A stretch of DNA of 60,000 nucleotides, taken from contig OX485806.1 in NCBI GenBank assembly GCA_950295325.1, forward strand, positions 30,816,001-30,876,000. The letters run 5' to 3'. The notes beneath the pieces were generated by a model that was given only the letters and a program-made list of their open reading frames with translations, ran no database searches and was not told the origin of the DNA. Below, piece by piece: positions 22,901 through 33,972 of this stretch. The stretch is from Polytrichum commune (taxonomy: Eukaryota > Streptophyta > Polytrichopsida > Polytrichales > Polytrichaceae). A program made the translations under genes and the position numbers. Numbering within the stretch: position 1 is the first letter of the stretch; each line of letters starts with the position of its first letter.

Positions 22901-25604
22901 ACTACTAGAGCCCACCTCCCAAAGGAGGCATAACACCATGTGTCGCATCATGATCAACCATGATCAATAAACAACTAACAAGTTCACATTCATGTTGGTA
23001 CATGAATACGGACGTTAATTTCATTTGATTTAGGCACAAGAGTGGCCAACAAATGCAGTAATCTATATAGAAACATAATTTAATTGGTTGGTGTAATTGA
23101 GATTGTAAACCCATTCTTCTATCCCAAAATCAAGCCTCCCTCCTTCAAATACCCCCTCCCACCAAACCCCTCAAAGTCGAGAGACCGTGATAGGTGAAAC
23201 ATTACCAACACTAATTAGTTCCAAAATAAGCTTTCAAGTAACCCTCACTAATCTCATCCAGTCGCCCATGGATATCAAACATTAACATGCGGGTTGGCGT
23301 CGTTGTCTCTCTCTCTCTCATCCTAAACCCTAAATGATGCAACTACACAATTATTAGCCAACTTCACCACTCAAAGTCGCATAAAGCCAATGTGCTCATC
23401 TAGAGGGAGAGAGCTTCATGGTGCACTTGCATTAGTTTCATCACATTGCCCAAAAATATGAAACCACAAACCCACATAACCATATCCAACACCTATTTAG
23501 AGGTAACGCTTGCACTTCATTTATAATTGCAAATGTGTGTTGTATCCCTCCTCTCCATGCCACTACACATCCCTCCAACACTTTTTTAGAGAGAGTGGAG
23601 CCATAATGATACCACTGCATCTTCCACATTTTCCTTTATGTTCGTCAATGCAAATCTAGAGGGACCAACAAAGAAATCAATTTATTTGATGTAGCAATGT
23701 AGCAATGATATCTTCATAACAACTCTTGCTTTGTGATAACCTCTACACATCTATCATGTTGATCGTAATGTGTTTAGATCAAAATAAGGCAAATAAGCCC
23801 AATGATTGGTGGCAGACTGGGTGATGGTCAACTAGTGGTCAACAATGGCCAATAATTTATAGTGTCTATGTAAATTCACCCATTAGGAAGGTGAAAATCA
23901 ATCATACTATTCAACAATTTTGAATGGCAACTTTCGATCCATTCAACTTTGAGAATGGCATGATGAAATTCTAAATAGAATGAATTGGCCCTCAACTTCA
24001 TAAGAAGTTCAATTTTGTTGTAAACCCTTTCATCCATGATGAATAAGTTTGTGGGTTCTTTCAATACAGGGGGTGGAGGACCCCAATTGGAAGAGCAAGA
24101 GGAGCAAGGGGGGTGAAGTGAAGTGAAGGGGGATGCTCTCAATTTATATGCAGTTAGAGTTGGTTCATATGGGTCCCGAGTCCCGAGTCCCGAGTCCGAA
24201 GTCCCACTCATGTTCACAAGTCCTAACATGAAGATGAAGACAAATTTTCGAACCTCGAGACATCATTCAAGTCGGATCTTGATAATTTTATGCACAAATA
24301 GTCACGGGATTTGTGTTGAGAGTTGGATCTAGCTTGTGGCTCAAACCGACTTTCAACACAAGTACCAAGCCTCACTTCCCAAAATTGTTGCCATGTAGAC
24401 ATTCATGGCATACTTGGGACTTGGAACTCCGTGTGAAGTGGTAAGAACCAACTTCCATGCTCTCAACGATTGAGATTGCACAAATTGACCTCAAGTTACT
24501 CGGGCTTAAGGATTGAGACCCCTTGTGAACTAGCCATTAGTTAGTCTTTCTTTACCCAAAAAAAAACAAGGGTAAGGGCCTAATTATGTTATTGGAATCA
24601 ATTATATAAAGTCCCCAACTCAATCGAAGATGACAAACCTAAATCATGTCAAATTGATAAAACGGGATTCCAGTTGAAAGAACAAGGGAAGGGCAAGGGA
24701 AGGGCAAGGAAGGGAAGGGAGATACTTGTTGCTAAGGGGGAGTTTCCATGTAGACCGCTTGCCCATCAGATTCTAGTGTGAATAAGGACAAGCCTACCCA
24801 AATGTAGAGGGGATCTCATGGTGTAGGGTTCGTGTATGCCGACCAGGTACTCCCATCTTCTCAAATGGTTCACATACTAAATACTTCTTCATACTAAAAC
24901 CCTCTATTCCTTCTAAAATTGGGTCTTTAAACCTTCAATGACATGAACTTGTAGGTTGAAGATTCTTAAGTGGGCACATGGAAGTCTGGTGGCATGTGTC
25001 CATGACTTTCCGCATTCTAGTGGATTGCTACAATGTGGTTGGATGGTGGCTTGTCCTTACCTACATGTGAACACCTGTGAGGCCAAATCCACCACCCTTA
25101 AGCGTCCTAGTCCGGGTGATGACTTTGCGAGTCACATGTATCTCTTACAACTTGAACCATGTGCAAAGTATTTTTTATGTCCAAAAGAACACATATTGTT
25201 TCCACTCATTGTACTTTATTAATGTTAGCCTCTTGGCTTGTGGTAGAGTTGGCTTTCTCAAGCGTCCAACCCGTGGCTTTAGCCACACATGCCCTTAAGG
25301 ACATTCCCCTCGCTCGTTTAATCTTCACTTCCTTTTTCTTGCCATTGCAAGAATCTTCCACATTCTCCATTAATAATGCAAGTGAGTTATTTTGACCAAG
25401 AGGTGCAAGTGTTGAAAAACACTTTTCTCAATGGTTAAACACACTCATACAAACCCACACGTGGCACCAACTAGCCTAAATGAATATAACTTCTTAGCTA
25501 CCACTAAAGATGGCCTAATGTGATCTAGTTTTTTATGTGCTAATACTTACTACTTGAGCTAGCCTTGCTAACCCCTAGATAGTCTAAATGAATTGTTGCT
25601 AGGC
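22901..25604. other. Intergenic, nothing coding recognised
   Basis: It contains small simple repeats: about three TCCCGAG units at 24176-24197 and GGGAAGGGCAA-type units at 24685-24720. The segment 24735-24780 (CCATGTAGACCGCTTGCCCA) recurs inverted at 26862-26905. The longest frame, 117 codons at 23876-24229 on the minus strand, has no recognisable domain. Confidence 0.5.
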
Positions 25605-26085
25605 AACCCAGCTGCCTTCTGATTCCAGTCCCAGGTGTGGTCTAACCTCCAAGCCCAGCTGCCTTTGATTCCAGTCCCGGGTGGTCTAACCTCCAAGCCC
25701 AGCTGCCTTTGATTCCAGTCCCGGGTGGTCTAACCTCCAAGCCCAGCTGCCTTCTGATTACAGTCGCGGTGTGGCCTAACTTACCGAGCCCAGTTGCCTT
25801 CTGTTCCAGTCCCGGGTGGTCTAACCTCCAAGCCCAGCTGCCTTCTGATTACAGTCGCGGTGTGGCCTGACTTACCGAGCCCAGCTGCCTTCTGTTCCAG
25901 TCCCGGGTGGTCTAACTTACCAAGCCCAACTGCCTTTGATTCCAGTCGTGGTGTGGCCTAACTTACCAAGCCCAGCTACCTTTGATTCCAGTCGCGGTGT
26001 GGCCTAACTTACCAAGCCCAGCTGCCTTCTGTTCCAGTCCCGGGTGGTCTAACCTCCAAGCCCAGCTACCTTCTGATTTCAGTAT
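25605..26085. repeat. Minisatellite, 11 units of about 43-47 bp
   Basis: Eleven units each begin with a variant of CCCAGCTGCCTT. There are two subtypes: one with CCAGTCCCGGGTGGTCTAAC and one with CAGTCGCGGTGTGGCCTAAC. The two subtypes alternate in blocks, a pattern expected from unequal exchange. The flanks are unrelated. Confidence 0.92.
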
Positions 26086-27364
26086 ATGAAGTTATAATAC
26101 CCGAATGGGTATCCCAACCACTAGTTGCACCCTAATCCAAACTCTCTCCTTCCCTAATCACATGTTTTTCTTCTTCTTTCTTTTTCCTTGCTCCTAAATA
26201 ATAAACTAATCTAACACACTAATTCCACTAACTACTAACTAATCAACACGTGCAACTTTAAACTCTAAGAGCTCCCTCAACTGGGAGGCATTGAGAGAGA
26301 GAGCTTAACTAATTAACTTCACTAAGAACTAATGTCTCACACACGTGGCTCAAGCTCTTTAAGAGCTTGCTCTCTTGAGAGCGCTTGATGGAGAGAGAGG
26401 AAAATGAGAGAGAAACCACCTTAAGTAGCAAAGAGGGAGAGAGGGAGAGAGGGAGAGAGGGAGAGAGAGGTGAGGATAGGGTGAGAGGATTAGCACCTCC
26501 AATCACAATCCCTTAACCTTCACCTTCAAAGTAGGGACTAATCCCCTTCCACCAAGCTTCCTTCTTCCTAAACTACCAAGGTGGATCCAAAAGTGGGCAT
26601 TTAACCTGCGGAGCTCACCTTGCTTCACCTTACCCCCTACTCACAATATCAAGGTATACTCTTATTGAATTCAACCTTGAAATAATCACACAACACATTC
26701 TAAAGCCTAAACTTAAATCCAAACCACACTTCACTCTTTTTATGTTTTGTGAATAATCATAACACATCAAAGTCAAACTAAAATTGGTTTCGAAGAGTTA
26801 ATCACCACATGTGGGCACCATTTTGGGCTCACAACACCTCTCACCCACCATTTTCTAGAATCTAATGGGCAAGCGGCCTACATGGAAAGCCCACTTTAGC
26901 AAGAAAACTAAGGTAAGGGTTTGAATTGTTACAAGGGTCGATTACCATAGACCCCCAAATTAGTCAAGGGAGACAAAGAAAAGCCAAAAGAAATAAAAAG
27001 TAACGCTCGTAGCAAGGTACCGGCATGAATGTGAGCCCGTTAGCATGATGTTGATCATGGATGTCCATGATGTAGCATAAGTGTTATGCCTCTTTCAAAG
27101 GAGACAAACCTAAAATTCGAAGAGCGACCCACAAACCCCATGTTGGGGGGGGGGGGGGTCTTTTCCTCTTGATAGAAAAATGAAAAAAAATGTGAATGTT
27201 TGTTTTACATTGACATGTGATGTATTTCCACCGCCTCTAGCCCATGTTTGCATGGTCATGGGGGGCAAAGGTGGTTGAGTATTGATTTTCATATGTGGAT
27301 TTTTCTCTCTCTCGATAAATCGGGAGTCCAACTAAAATATAAAGAAGAATGAGTGAAGTGAAGT
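26086..27364. other. Intergenic with GA-rich tract
   Basis: A GAGAGAGGGA-type tract lies at 26389-26470. A G homopolymer run lies at 27146-27159. Positions 26862-26905 are the inverted partner of 24735-24780. GACCCCCAAATTAGTC at about 26949 recurs near 30100, beside the genic island. No gene is seen. Confidence 0.5.
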
Positions 27365-27519
27365 GCGTGCAAGCATGGTAAAGTGGACCAAAGAAGGGCC
27401 TTGGTATCCTAAAACCATAGTTTTAATGGTCAAACGCCTAAAAATAATAGTCAAGTGTTGTTTAAGTTCTGTATTTTGCACAATGCCATGTATTGTTGTA
27501 CTTTACTATGCTTGTACCC
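27365..27519. mobile_element. Small MITE with CAAGCATGGTAAAGT ends, copy 2
   Basis: The left end is GTGCAAGCATGGTAAAGTGG; the right end is CTTTACTATGCTTGTACCC, an inverted repeat of about 19 bases with two mismatches. The first 110 bases match the left end of the longer element at 57445-58056. GAGTGAAG occurs just outside both ends but not flush with them, so no target duplication is claimed. Confidence 0.65.
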
Positions 27520-27569
27520 GAGTGAAGAGAGACGAACACTTGTCGCAAACTTGTTTGCTAAACCCTCCT

Positions 27570-27920
27570 TATGGTTGGTTTAGACTACGGTGGAGAATAC
27601 ACTAGTCAGTCAAGAATTTTAGGTTGAGACAAGGTTCATTGAGGTAATAGTTTGTATGGAGGACAAAATGGAAAAAAAACATGTAAAAATGCTTCAAGTT
27701 GGAGTTCTTTGAAGGCTAAGTTTCTTGTATGAGATTTGAGGTTGCCCAAGAAACTTGACCTCCAAAAAACTCTCCTAGCAAAAAAATGTTGCCATGTTGG
27801 CCAACCATGTCATTTTTTTCATCTATGCTTGAAGTTCTATACCGGAGAAGTCTTGACTAAAGTGTAAAGCCTGGTTGCTGAAGAACCCATTTCGTAGCGA
27901 ATCATATTGTTGATACCAAT
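27570..27920 (-). repeat. Dispersed repeat R1, inverted left-end fragment
   Basis: The reverse complement aligns with 8565-9040. The collinear landmarks are the GGTTTAGACTACGGTG block (27576), TTGCCCAAGAAACTTGACCT (27742) and CCATGCTTGAAG (27825, one mismatch). It is a truncated, diverged copy without the tandem duplication or minisatellite. Confidence 0.7.
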
Positions 27921-28660
27921 GGGACTCTTAACCCCTAACTTTCCATGCCCAATTTCTCTGAAATTTGCACAAAAAATGTAACGTATATATTCAACGACCG
28001 TAGCTGAAGATGTAAAGTTTTTTTGACAATTGCAATTGTATAGATGTTTGTAGGCTAGAGGTGGCTACTCACAGTCAACATTTTAAATGTTGAAATTTTA
28101 TTGTGTAGGAGATTGTAATAGGAATGTCAATAGTGGTCTTGAGGGGCAACAATTTAGAGATTAAATCGAGGTTGGTTTTTTGATTGAAACTCCACACAAA
28201 TCATCTCCAAGTGACAAATTATTAACCTCATTCAAAAGAGGTGCAATATACCTACTCAAATCATGTATTCAAATAACGCATATGTTTAAAATATGTTGCA
28301 TTTGAGTGTCATGCAAATTTTGGATCAATTGAGAATCATTTGCACATAGGGATCAACAAAAAAAGAATCTTTGGGATATATTGCCCTTAAACCGGGGAGG
28401 TGACAAATGTCAAGTTTTGGTTCGTGGACTGATTTCATTGTAAAGTAGTGGATAGCACACTCCATATTTTTAATCGATCCATAAATAGCTCATTATGTTG
28501 AATCAAAATGATCGACATGGCAAAACATAGCAAACTTGAACGCGGACAAGAAGAGTAGTTGAAACAATCAAGAAACCATATTAATTAATGTAAAAGGGAT
28601 CGTAGCAAACTGCTCATGACCAAATTATGGTCTCATGGGACATTAGGGGTTAAACGAAAT
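27921..28660. other. Intergenic, nothing recognised
   Basis: AT-rich with no open frame over 60 codons and no repeat landmarks that I could match elsewhere. Confidence 0.5.
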
Positions 28661-29757
28661 ATTGTTCTCCCTCTTTAGTATGACACATTTGGGAAAGACA
28701 AAAAAACAAAATCGTATTATCGAGGTGCCGTCTTCTCGTCGATATGACAAATGGCGTAAAGTTGTCGTATTACTGAGGGAACTCAAAAACATAAGTAATA
28801 TGAGCTTTAAAATATATACAAAGAAATCAAGCCATAAAGATGGTATGAAAGAATAACTTATAACTCCAAAAAAATACAAATATTCTCAAGAACTCTTGAA
28901 ATAAGAGTCCAAAGATCTCCGGTGTTGCCTACCCAAGTTAGCAACTGTCATCTCATGTAAATTCCCTACTAGCTTTTGGAAACTAATAATTCATTAACAC
29001 CAATATATAAATAATTCTCTAATAAGAAACTAGACAACAATGGTGCACGACGTTTAGCATCACTAAGCTTTATTGTACGTGAAGCAACATCATCCACATC
29101 TACTGAATCTATATCAACATTAAGATCAAAGTCTTGTGCATAATTGATTGCCAAAGCAACATCCACCAACTCATCAGTGTTCAATTCTAGCTCAATAATC
29201 TCTCCCCCTTCCATCTAAATGTAAGTCTCAATTGACATCTCCCCACCACCCAATTGCAACTTTGAAATCAAAACACCAACTTCATGTAATTCTTTTTGCA
29301 TTCTATGCTTCTCCCTTTCATCAACCAGGGGCAAAACCAACACTCCATGTTGCAAGCAATACACGCGCCATCCTCCGACAATTTGTGCAAACGAGTGCAC
29401 AAGATACCGGTGATACTACATCATCACGAGTACAAGACAACATACTAGGCCACGCTAACCCTAACCATGTCCATTCTACACTAGTAACCCTAATTCTCAT
29501 CAAGTTCCCAACGATAAGTGAAGTTCCCAAGTAGTTCCCAAGTGAAAATGGATATATTTTAGACGTACATAAACATCGACGAATGGAGTTCTTGCATCAA
29601 CTACCCCTTCAACATGACAAAACAAAACGGAGACTCTAAACGTAGCATGACCGAGTGCCATAGTCGTATAAAAGAGGGAGTTTCGGACTAAAAAGCTTGG
29701 GTCGCGCAAAAAAGTGTCGTAACGTCGAGGGCATCGTATTAACGAGGGGTTAGACTG
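28661..29757 (-). mobile_element. Decayed pogo-type DNA transposon
   Basis: On the minus strand the element opens at 29757 with CAGTCTAACCCCTCGTTAAT followed by ACGA. This is close to the plant pogo-type terminus (CAGT..AACCTCG.TAATACGA). At the other end, plus-strand CTCCCTCTTTAGTATGA (28668) is the matching inverted end. TCGTATTATCGAGG and TCGTATTACTGAGG words near 28711 and 28768 are typical subterminal motifs of such elements. Between the ends lies a minus-strand transposase C-terminus. The element is only about 1.1 kb, so most of the transposase has been deleted. The TA target duplication is not preserved. Pogo elements cut and paste through a DDE transposase related to CENP-B-like proteins. 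Confidence 0.7.
28969..29400 (-). pseudogene. Pogo-type transposase, C-terminal remnant
   Basis: One minus-strand frame is open for 142 codons apart from a single in-frame stop (29215-29217). It begins KHRMQKELHEVGVLISKLQL-like and continues after the stop with ELELNTDELVDVALAINYA, then an acidic VDIDSVDVDDVA and a helical LSDAKRRAPLLSSFLLENYL. The helical end after an acidic linker and the position inside pogo-type ends suggest the tail of the transposase. No DDE residues are present in this piece. The family call rests more on the terminal repeats than on the protein itself. Confidence 0.5.
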
Positions 29758-29978
29758 AGGGGCTGATCACACCGGCCATTATTGGCACCATCCGTCAGCA
29801 TCTCCGGTTGTAATAGTGTGAAAAGTGGTGGGCCAACATCTATTTCTCAACATAATCCCCAGCAATTTCACGGCTAAAACTGGACGGAAAGTTTGGTGTG
29901 ATCAAGGCATCATGAAAGGCCAAACGGGCTCGCACCCACGCGTCGGTGCAATGTGGTTGTTCGTTTCGTTTCCCTTTT

Positions 29979-30009
<31 letters not shown>

Positions 30010-30299
30010 GCTCCATTCCCCCGTAAGATGCTCGCTCGACGGGTGCACTTGTTCATTAGCCGTAGTGTGAGCGGGCCCTTAAGAAAGCAAGGCACGAGGT
30101 GACCCCCAAATTAGTCGAATCGGACAACCCTAAATTGGGACGAGCGCCCCACAAAGCACACGGGGGAAGGCGTTTTATAGATCCAATACAACGAGAAGGA
30201 TGGTGGGACCCACCCACCATCATGCGGGGCCCACCTACCGGGGAGGGCAGCAATGAGACGGGTGATTGAAGTTATGAAGGGAGGGAGGAGTGGCGGAGT
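29758..30299. other. Upstream intergenic region of the zinc-finger gene
   Basis: Transition from AT-rich transposon DNA to the GC-rich genic island. It contains a TTTC microsatellite (29984-30009). No TATA box could be assigned with confidence because the transcription start is unknown. Confidence 0.45.
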
Positions 30300-32367
30300 G
30301 TCTCGCTGGGTGGGGGGGGGGGGGGGACGATATTTGTGGACGATGTGGCTCGCCTGAGGCTTGGCGTGTGGAGGGTAGTAGCGAGCGAGGGGTGGAGGTG
30401 GACGGAGGTGGGGCCGGGGCTTGGCGCTAGAGGCTGGCGTGCGAGCACACGAGAACACTTGTCCGCCGCCCGATGCAGGCCCCGCCTCATCGCAGCCGTC
30501 TATCTGTGTCTCCTGTCGCCTGTCTCGCTCCCCCCCCGCCCCGCCCTGCCCCGCCCGCCTGCCCGCCTGCCCGCCCGCCCGCCCGCGGCCTTGCGCACAA
30601 TGGTGTGTGTGTGGATGGCAACTCATCAGTTGCGGAGTCGGTCGGGATTGGTCCTCCGATGCCTCTGTGCACACCACCCGTCAATTGCCCGTGTGCCCAT
30701 TTCCTCTTGTTCCGCCGCCGAACAAACGACGCCCGAGTTCCCACACAATCATCGCATCGGGGAGGGGGAGAACCAGGAACAGTGAGAGAGGGGACGGAGG
30801 AGGAGAGGGTTAGAGGGGGGAAGTGGAGTGGGTTTGTGGGGAGAGTGAAATCATCGAGGGTTGGGGTTTGGGGAGGTTTTGGGGTGTGGCATGGGCAAAA
30901 AGGGTAGGGAGGCGAGGGGGTGGCTGGAGAAGGGGAGGAGGAGTCATCTTCATGGCCAGCGCTGCTCGGGGAGTAAGAAACGTCGCGAGTGGCTAGCATG
31001 GGACCGCTGGAGTAGACGGCCAGTGTTAGGAGCTGGAGTGGGAGGAGTAACCGTGGATGTAGTGGCAGCAGCAGGAGGAGCAGCAACAACAACAACAACG
31101 GCGATCGGTGTAGTTAGGGGGAGTAGTTTCTTCTTCTTCTTCTTATCATCATCGTCGTCGTCGTCGTCATGCTTGTCTCCGTGCGCACGGCTAGGGTTGG
31201 GTGATGGGTGATGGATGTGAGGTGTGCGGAGGGATCGGGTGGCGGAGAGATCAGGTGGCAGAAGAGGCCAGGAACGATTATTGCCAAACTGCGCATGCTA
31301 GGGCGCCGGGAGGGGCTGGGGTGAGGTCAAGAAGTTTCGAATCTGGGCATGGTCGTGAGAGGGCGGGGAGAGAGGAGAGAGGCGGTGTGAAGAGGCGGTG
31401 AGAGGAGGAGGAGGCAAGGGGAAGGGGATAAGGAGATACAATTTGAGGCGCTTGTGGAGTTGGGGGAGGAGAATATTTGGTTTTGTGGTGGAGGAAGAGG
31501 GAAAGGAGAGGTAAAAGATACCATCGGTTGTCTTACAGATACATCGTGGTCGTTCGGATGACAAGGCTCTTAGAGCCGTTTATGCACGCGAGCTTGGCGC
31601 CGGTGTACGATGAGGAACAGAGAGGGGGGAGCGAGTTCTGCAGCAACAGCGATAGGGGAGAAGGCGAGGAGGACTGCGAAATCTCAGTTGCTGTGACAGG
31701 AGCTAAGTGTGGTGAGTGGGAGAGTAGTGGCAACGACGAGGAGCAGTTGAGCTGCCGGCGCTCGTGCCGTGTGCGGCAGGGAGCCCAGGATAGGCCATCA
31801 TTCGCGAATGGGCATGGATATGGGCATCAACATCGCAATCCACTTCACAGACGATGCCTGCAGCAAACCAACACAGGGAGTAATTTGAACGAACATTTGG
31901 GATGTGGTAAACGGAAGCGGTTGTATCTTGGGCTTAAGTCTGCCTACCAAGATTGCGCCGCTAGCCCCGAGGCTGAGACTCGGGCTTTGGTAGGAGGGCG
32001 GGTGCACGACAGTGTCAGCTGCAAGGAAGCGGCGGCGATCGACTCGCCAAGTGAAGATGGGGGTTCCAGCTTCGTCAGTAGAAAGTCGACCGAACGGCTG
32101 ATTGTGCGCCAGGTTGAACATCCGTTTGTTCTTTGATAGATCTTTGACAGGTTCAAAGAGAGGGATTTCATGCAGTATAGCATATAGTACATGCTGGCAT
32201 TGAAATTGATGGGGGTTGATTTGTGATGCCAACACATGAAGATGCCTTTTGTGGTTGTATGATGTGAGCCTGGCAGTTTTGGAGGGGGACAGTGTGGACG
32301 TGGAGAGTGTTTTGGAATGGTCCATATCTCATGTATCTTCCTAATCATTTCAATTTTGAAGCTGCAG
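30300..32367 (+). promoter_or_regulatory. GC-rich, CpG-rich promoter and 5' leader region, including a likely intron
   Basis: A sharp rise in GC and CpG content begins at a G run (30310-30325), continues through CCCGCC-rich sequence near 30530-30590, and fades after 32.1 kb. Nothing else in the window resembles it except 50.57-51.72 kb. Short-unit repeats (CAA 31084-31099, TTC 31128-31143, CATCATCGTCG 31146-31169) are common in plant 5' leaders. The far end, CAATTTTGAAGCTGCAG at 32351-32367, looks like a splice acceptor just 33 bases before the start codon, so at least one leader intron is likely. Candidate donors include 31509 (GAGAG/GTAAAAG), 31711 (GTG/GTGAGT), 31990 (TTTG/GTAGGA) and 32113 (CAG/GTTGAA). 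Which is used cannot be decided here. Confidence 0.5.
31477..32136 (+). other. 219-codon open frame in the leader (possible upstream coding exon)
   Basis: This is the longest plus-strand frame in the leader. It is acidic and serine-rich in the middle (GEGEEDCEISV, ESSGNDEEQLS) with no domain I recognise. It is in the same frame as the zinc-finger exon. Splicing from 32113 (CAG/GTTGAA, intron 255 bp) or 31990 (TTTG/GTAGGA, intron 378 bp) to the acceptor at 32367/32368 would keep the frame and give a protein with an extra N-terminal region. It may equally be a chance frame in GC-rich leader DNA. Known GIS/ZFP8-type proteins do not need such an extension, so I treat it as unproven. Confidence 0.25.
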
Positions 32368-32400
32368 GTTGGCAGTAGATCACATGTGGGGACGGATTCC

Positions 32401-33972
32401 ATGGAAGCCCATGGAGCCCAAGGAATGGCAGCAGGTGAGAATGAGGAGGATGAAAGGGATGCCAGGATACAGGAATCATCGAAAAACGATACGGATCAAA
32501 GCAGTGTCAATCTCCACGCAGCAGCTCCTTACAGAATGTTTTTCCCTCGTGATAAAAACAACGACGGGTTGCCTAGAATGGAGACCCAGAGTATGGAGTC
32601 TGCAGCTCCTGGTAATCATGTGAGTGTGGGTGCATCCTCCCAGTTAGTGTCACCGCGTCATCAAGGTCAAGGGGCAGGTATGATGGGCTCGGAAGCAGGG
32701 TTTGGAAACCAAGTCATCAACTTAGATATGGGTTCAGAAGGTACAGGCATAAGCACACCCAAGGGGGCTCCAGATTTGGGCAGGGCAGGTAAAGCTGTGA
32801 AGCTCTTTGGGTTTGAGGTGAACCATACACCTGCAGAGAGCACAAGGGAGGAAACCCCATCCAGTGTGGAGGTAATGGCAGGGAAGAGCTCACGAGACGA
32901 GGTTGCCTCCGAGGCAGATGAGTCGGACTGTCGATTGTCTCATTCCACAACCAAGGATGCAGGACAAACTCCCCAAGACTCGACTGACAAGGATACTACT
33001 GGCGAGCACTCTGGGAAAGCTGCAGATTGTGCTGAGGCTCAGAACACTGGATTCAAGAATGCTGGTTCTGAACATCCTACTACTGAGCTATCGAATGTTT
33101 GTTCCGATTCGACTGCACCCTTATGGGAAAACCGGAAGTATGAGTGTCAGTTCTGTCTACGGGAATTTGCGAGCTCACAGGCTTTGGGTGGCCATCAGAA
33201 TGCTCACAAAAGAGAACGACAAGAAGCAAAACGAGCTCAATTGCATGCCAATCGGGTTGCGGCAGCTAATTCTGACAGGAACTCTGGGTGGAGTGGGAAG
33301 GGGTATGGCATGCAACATTGTTACACAGGATCACATCTTGTTGCACCACATGGTCCCCGGCTAGTTGCTCCTAATGCATCACAGATGATTGCACCCCATG
33401 GCTCACAGTTGATGTCATCCCACAGTTCTCAGCTTTTGACTCCGCATGGTGCAAGCACATCTCCATATGAGGGCATGCCTTCAATGGCGCGTGGCATGTA
33501 TATGATAGGTGGTGGTAACCCAAATCACCCTTACCCACCTCACAACTTTGAGATGCAAGGAGGGATACCTCCCGCAATGCCTCAAGGTATGCAATGTGCA
33601 CCGTCGCCCTATTTCTTCTACTACGGCCCATTAGCAATGAGCTATCCGGGGTCCAGACCACCATATTCACAAGTGTCCAGTGATCCGCGCTACCCAGATT
33701 CATCCTATATGTTGCCAATGGCTGCCCCATGTGTGCACACACCCCCAGCTTGGCCACAGTCACAACACTCTCAGCAGTATCAGCAGACGGTTTCAAGGGT
33801 TCTGTCTGAGGGACCGGGCGGTATGGGAAGAGAAAATGTAGGAAGACTGAGGGCTCCAGAGGCTTCTGGTCTGGATTCACAATCACAGCAGCAGCAGCAG
33901 CGGAGCAGAGGAGGGACACATGACAACTCTCTAGATCTGCATTTGGGGCTGGGAAATTCTCCTACTGGGTGA
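32401..33972 (+). CDS. C2H2 zinc-finger transcription factor, GIS/ZFP5/ZFP6/ZFP8 type with EAR motif
   Basis: The 523-residue nuclear protein is predicted to bind DNA and repress target genes. An LFGF motif lies at residues 135-138 (KLFGFEV), typical of this group. A single plant-type finger lies at 247-269 with zinc ligands C249, C252, H265 and H269 and the plant-specific QALGGH at 260-265. A basic [11 protein letters not shown] follows (270-280). Histidine/proline-rich repeats of a (Q)L.APHG type come next (about 310-360), then a Q-run, then the C-terminal LDLHLGL at 511-517, an LxLxL EAR motif that recruits co-repressors. In Arabidopsis this group controls trichome and root-hair development through hormone signals. 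At 523 residues it is about twice the usual 200-300. The extra length is the low-complexity N-terminal half and the repeat region. I chose ATG 32401 because it is the first ATG after the likely acceptor at 32367. The frame is open upstream to 32317, so an earlier start through splicing is possible. No orthologue symbol is assigned. Confidence 0.92.
   Translation: MEAHGAQGMAAGENEEDERDARIQESSKNDTDQSSVNLHAAAPYRMFFPRDKNNDGLPRMETQSMESAAPGNHVSVGASSQLVSPRHQGQGAGMMGSEAGFGNQVINLDMGSEGTGISTPKGAPDLGRAGKAVKLFGFEVNHTPAESTREETPSSVEVMAGKSSRDEVASEADESDCRLSHSTTKDAGQTPQDSTDKDTTGEHSGKAADCAEAQNTGFKNAGSEHPTTELSNVCSDSTAPLWENRKYECQFCLREFASSQALGGHQNAHKRERQEAKRAQLHANRVAAANSDRNSGWSGKGYGMQHCYTGSHLVAPHGPRLVAPNASQMIAPHGSQLMSSHSSQLLTPHGASTSPYEGMPSMARGMYMIGGGNPNHPYPPHNFEMQGGIPPAMPQGMQCAPSPYFFYYGPLAMSYPGSRPPYSQVSSDPRYPDSSYMLPMAAPCVHTPPAWPQSQHSQQYQQTVSRVLSEGPGGMGRENVGRLRAPEASGLDSQSQQQQQRSRGGTHDNSLDLHLGLGNSPTG

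Noticed and set aside
25605-26085. CRISPR-like array of repeats and spacers
   Set aside because: The units are continuous tandem repeats without unique spacers, in a plant genomic setting.
30111-31098. Long proline- and leucine-rich minus-strand frames (188 and 203 codons)
   Set aside because: They arise from GC-rich and triplet-repeat leader DNA (CCCGCC, CAA, TTC tracts) opposite the zinc-finger gene. Composition is low-complexity and no domain is visible.
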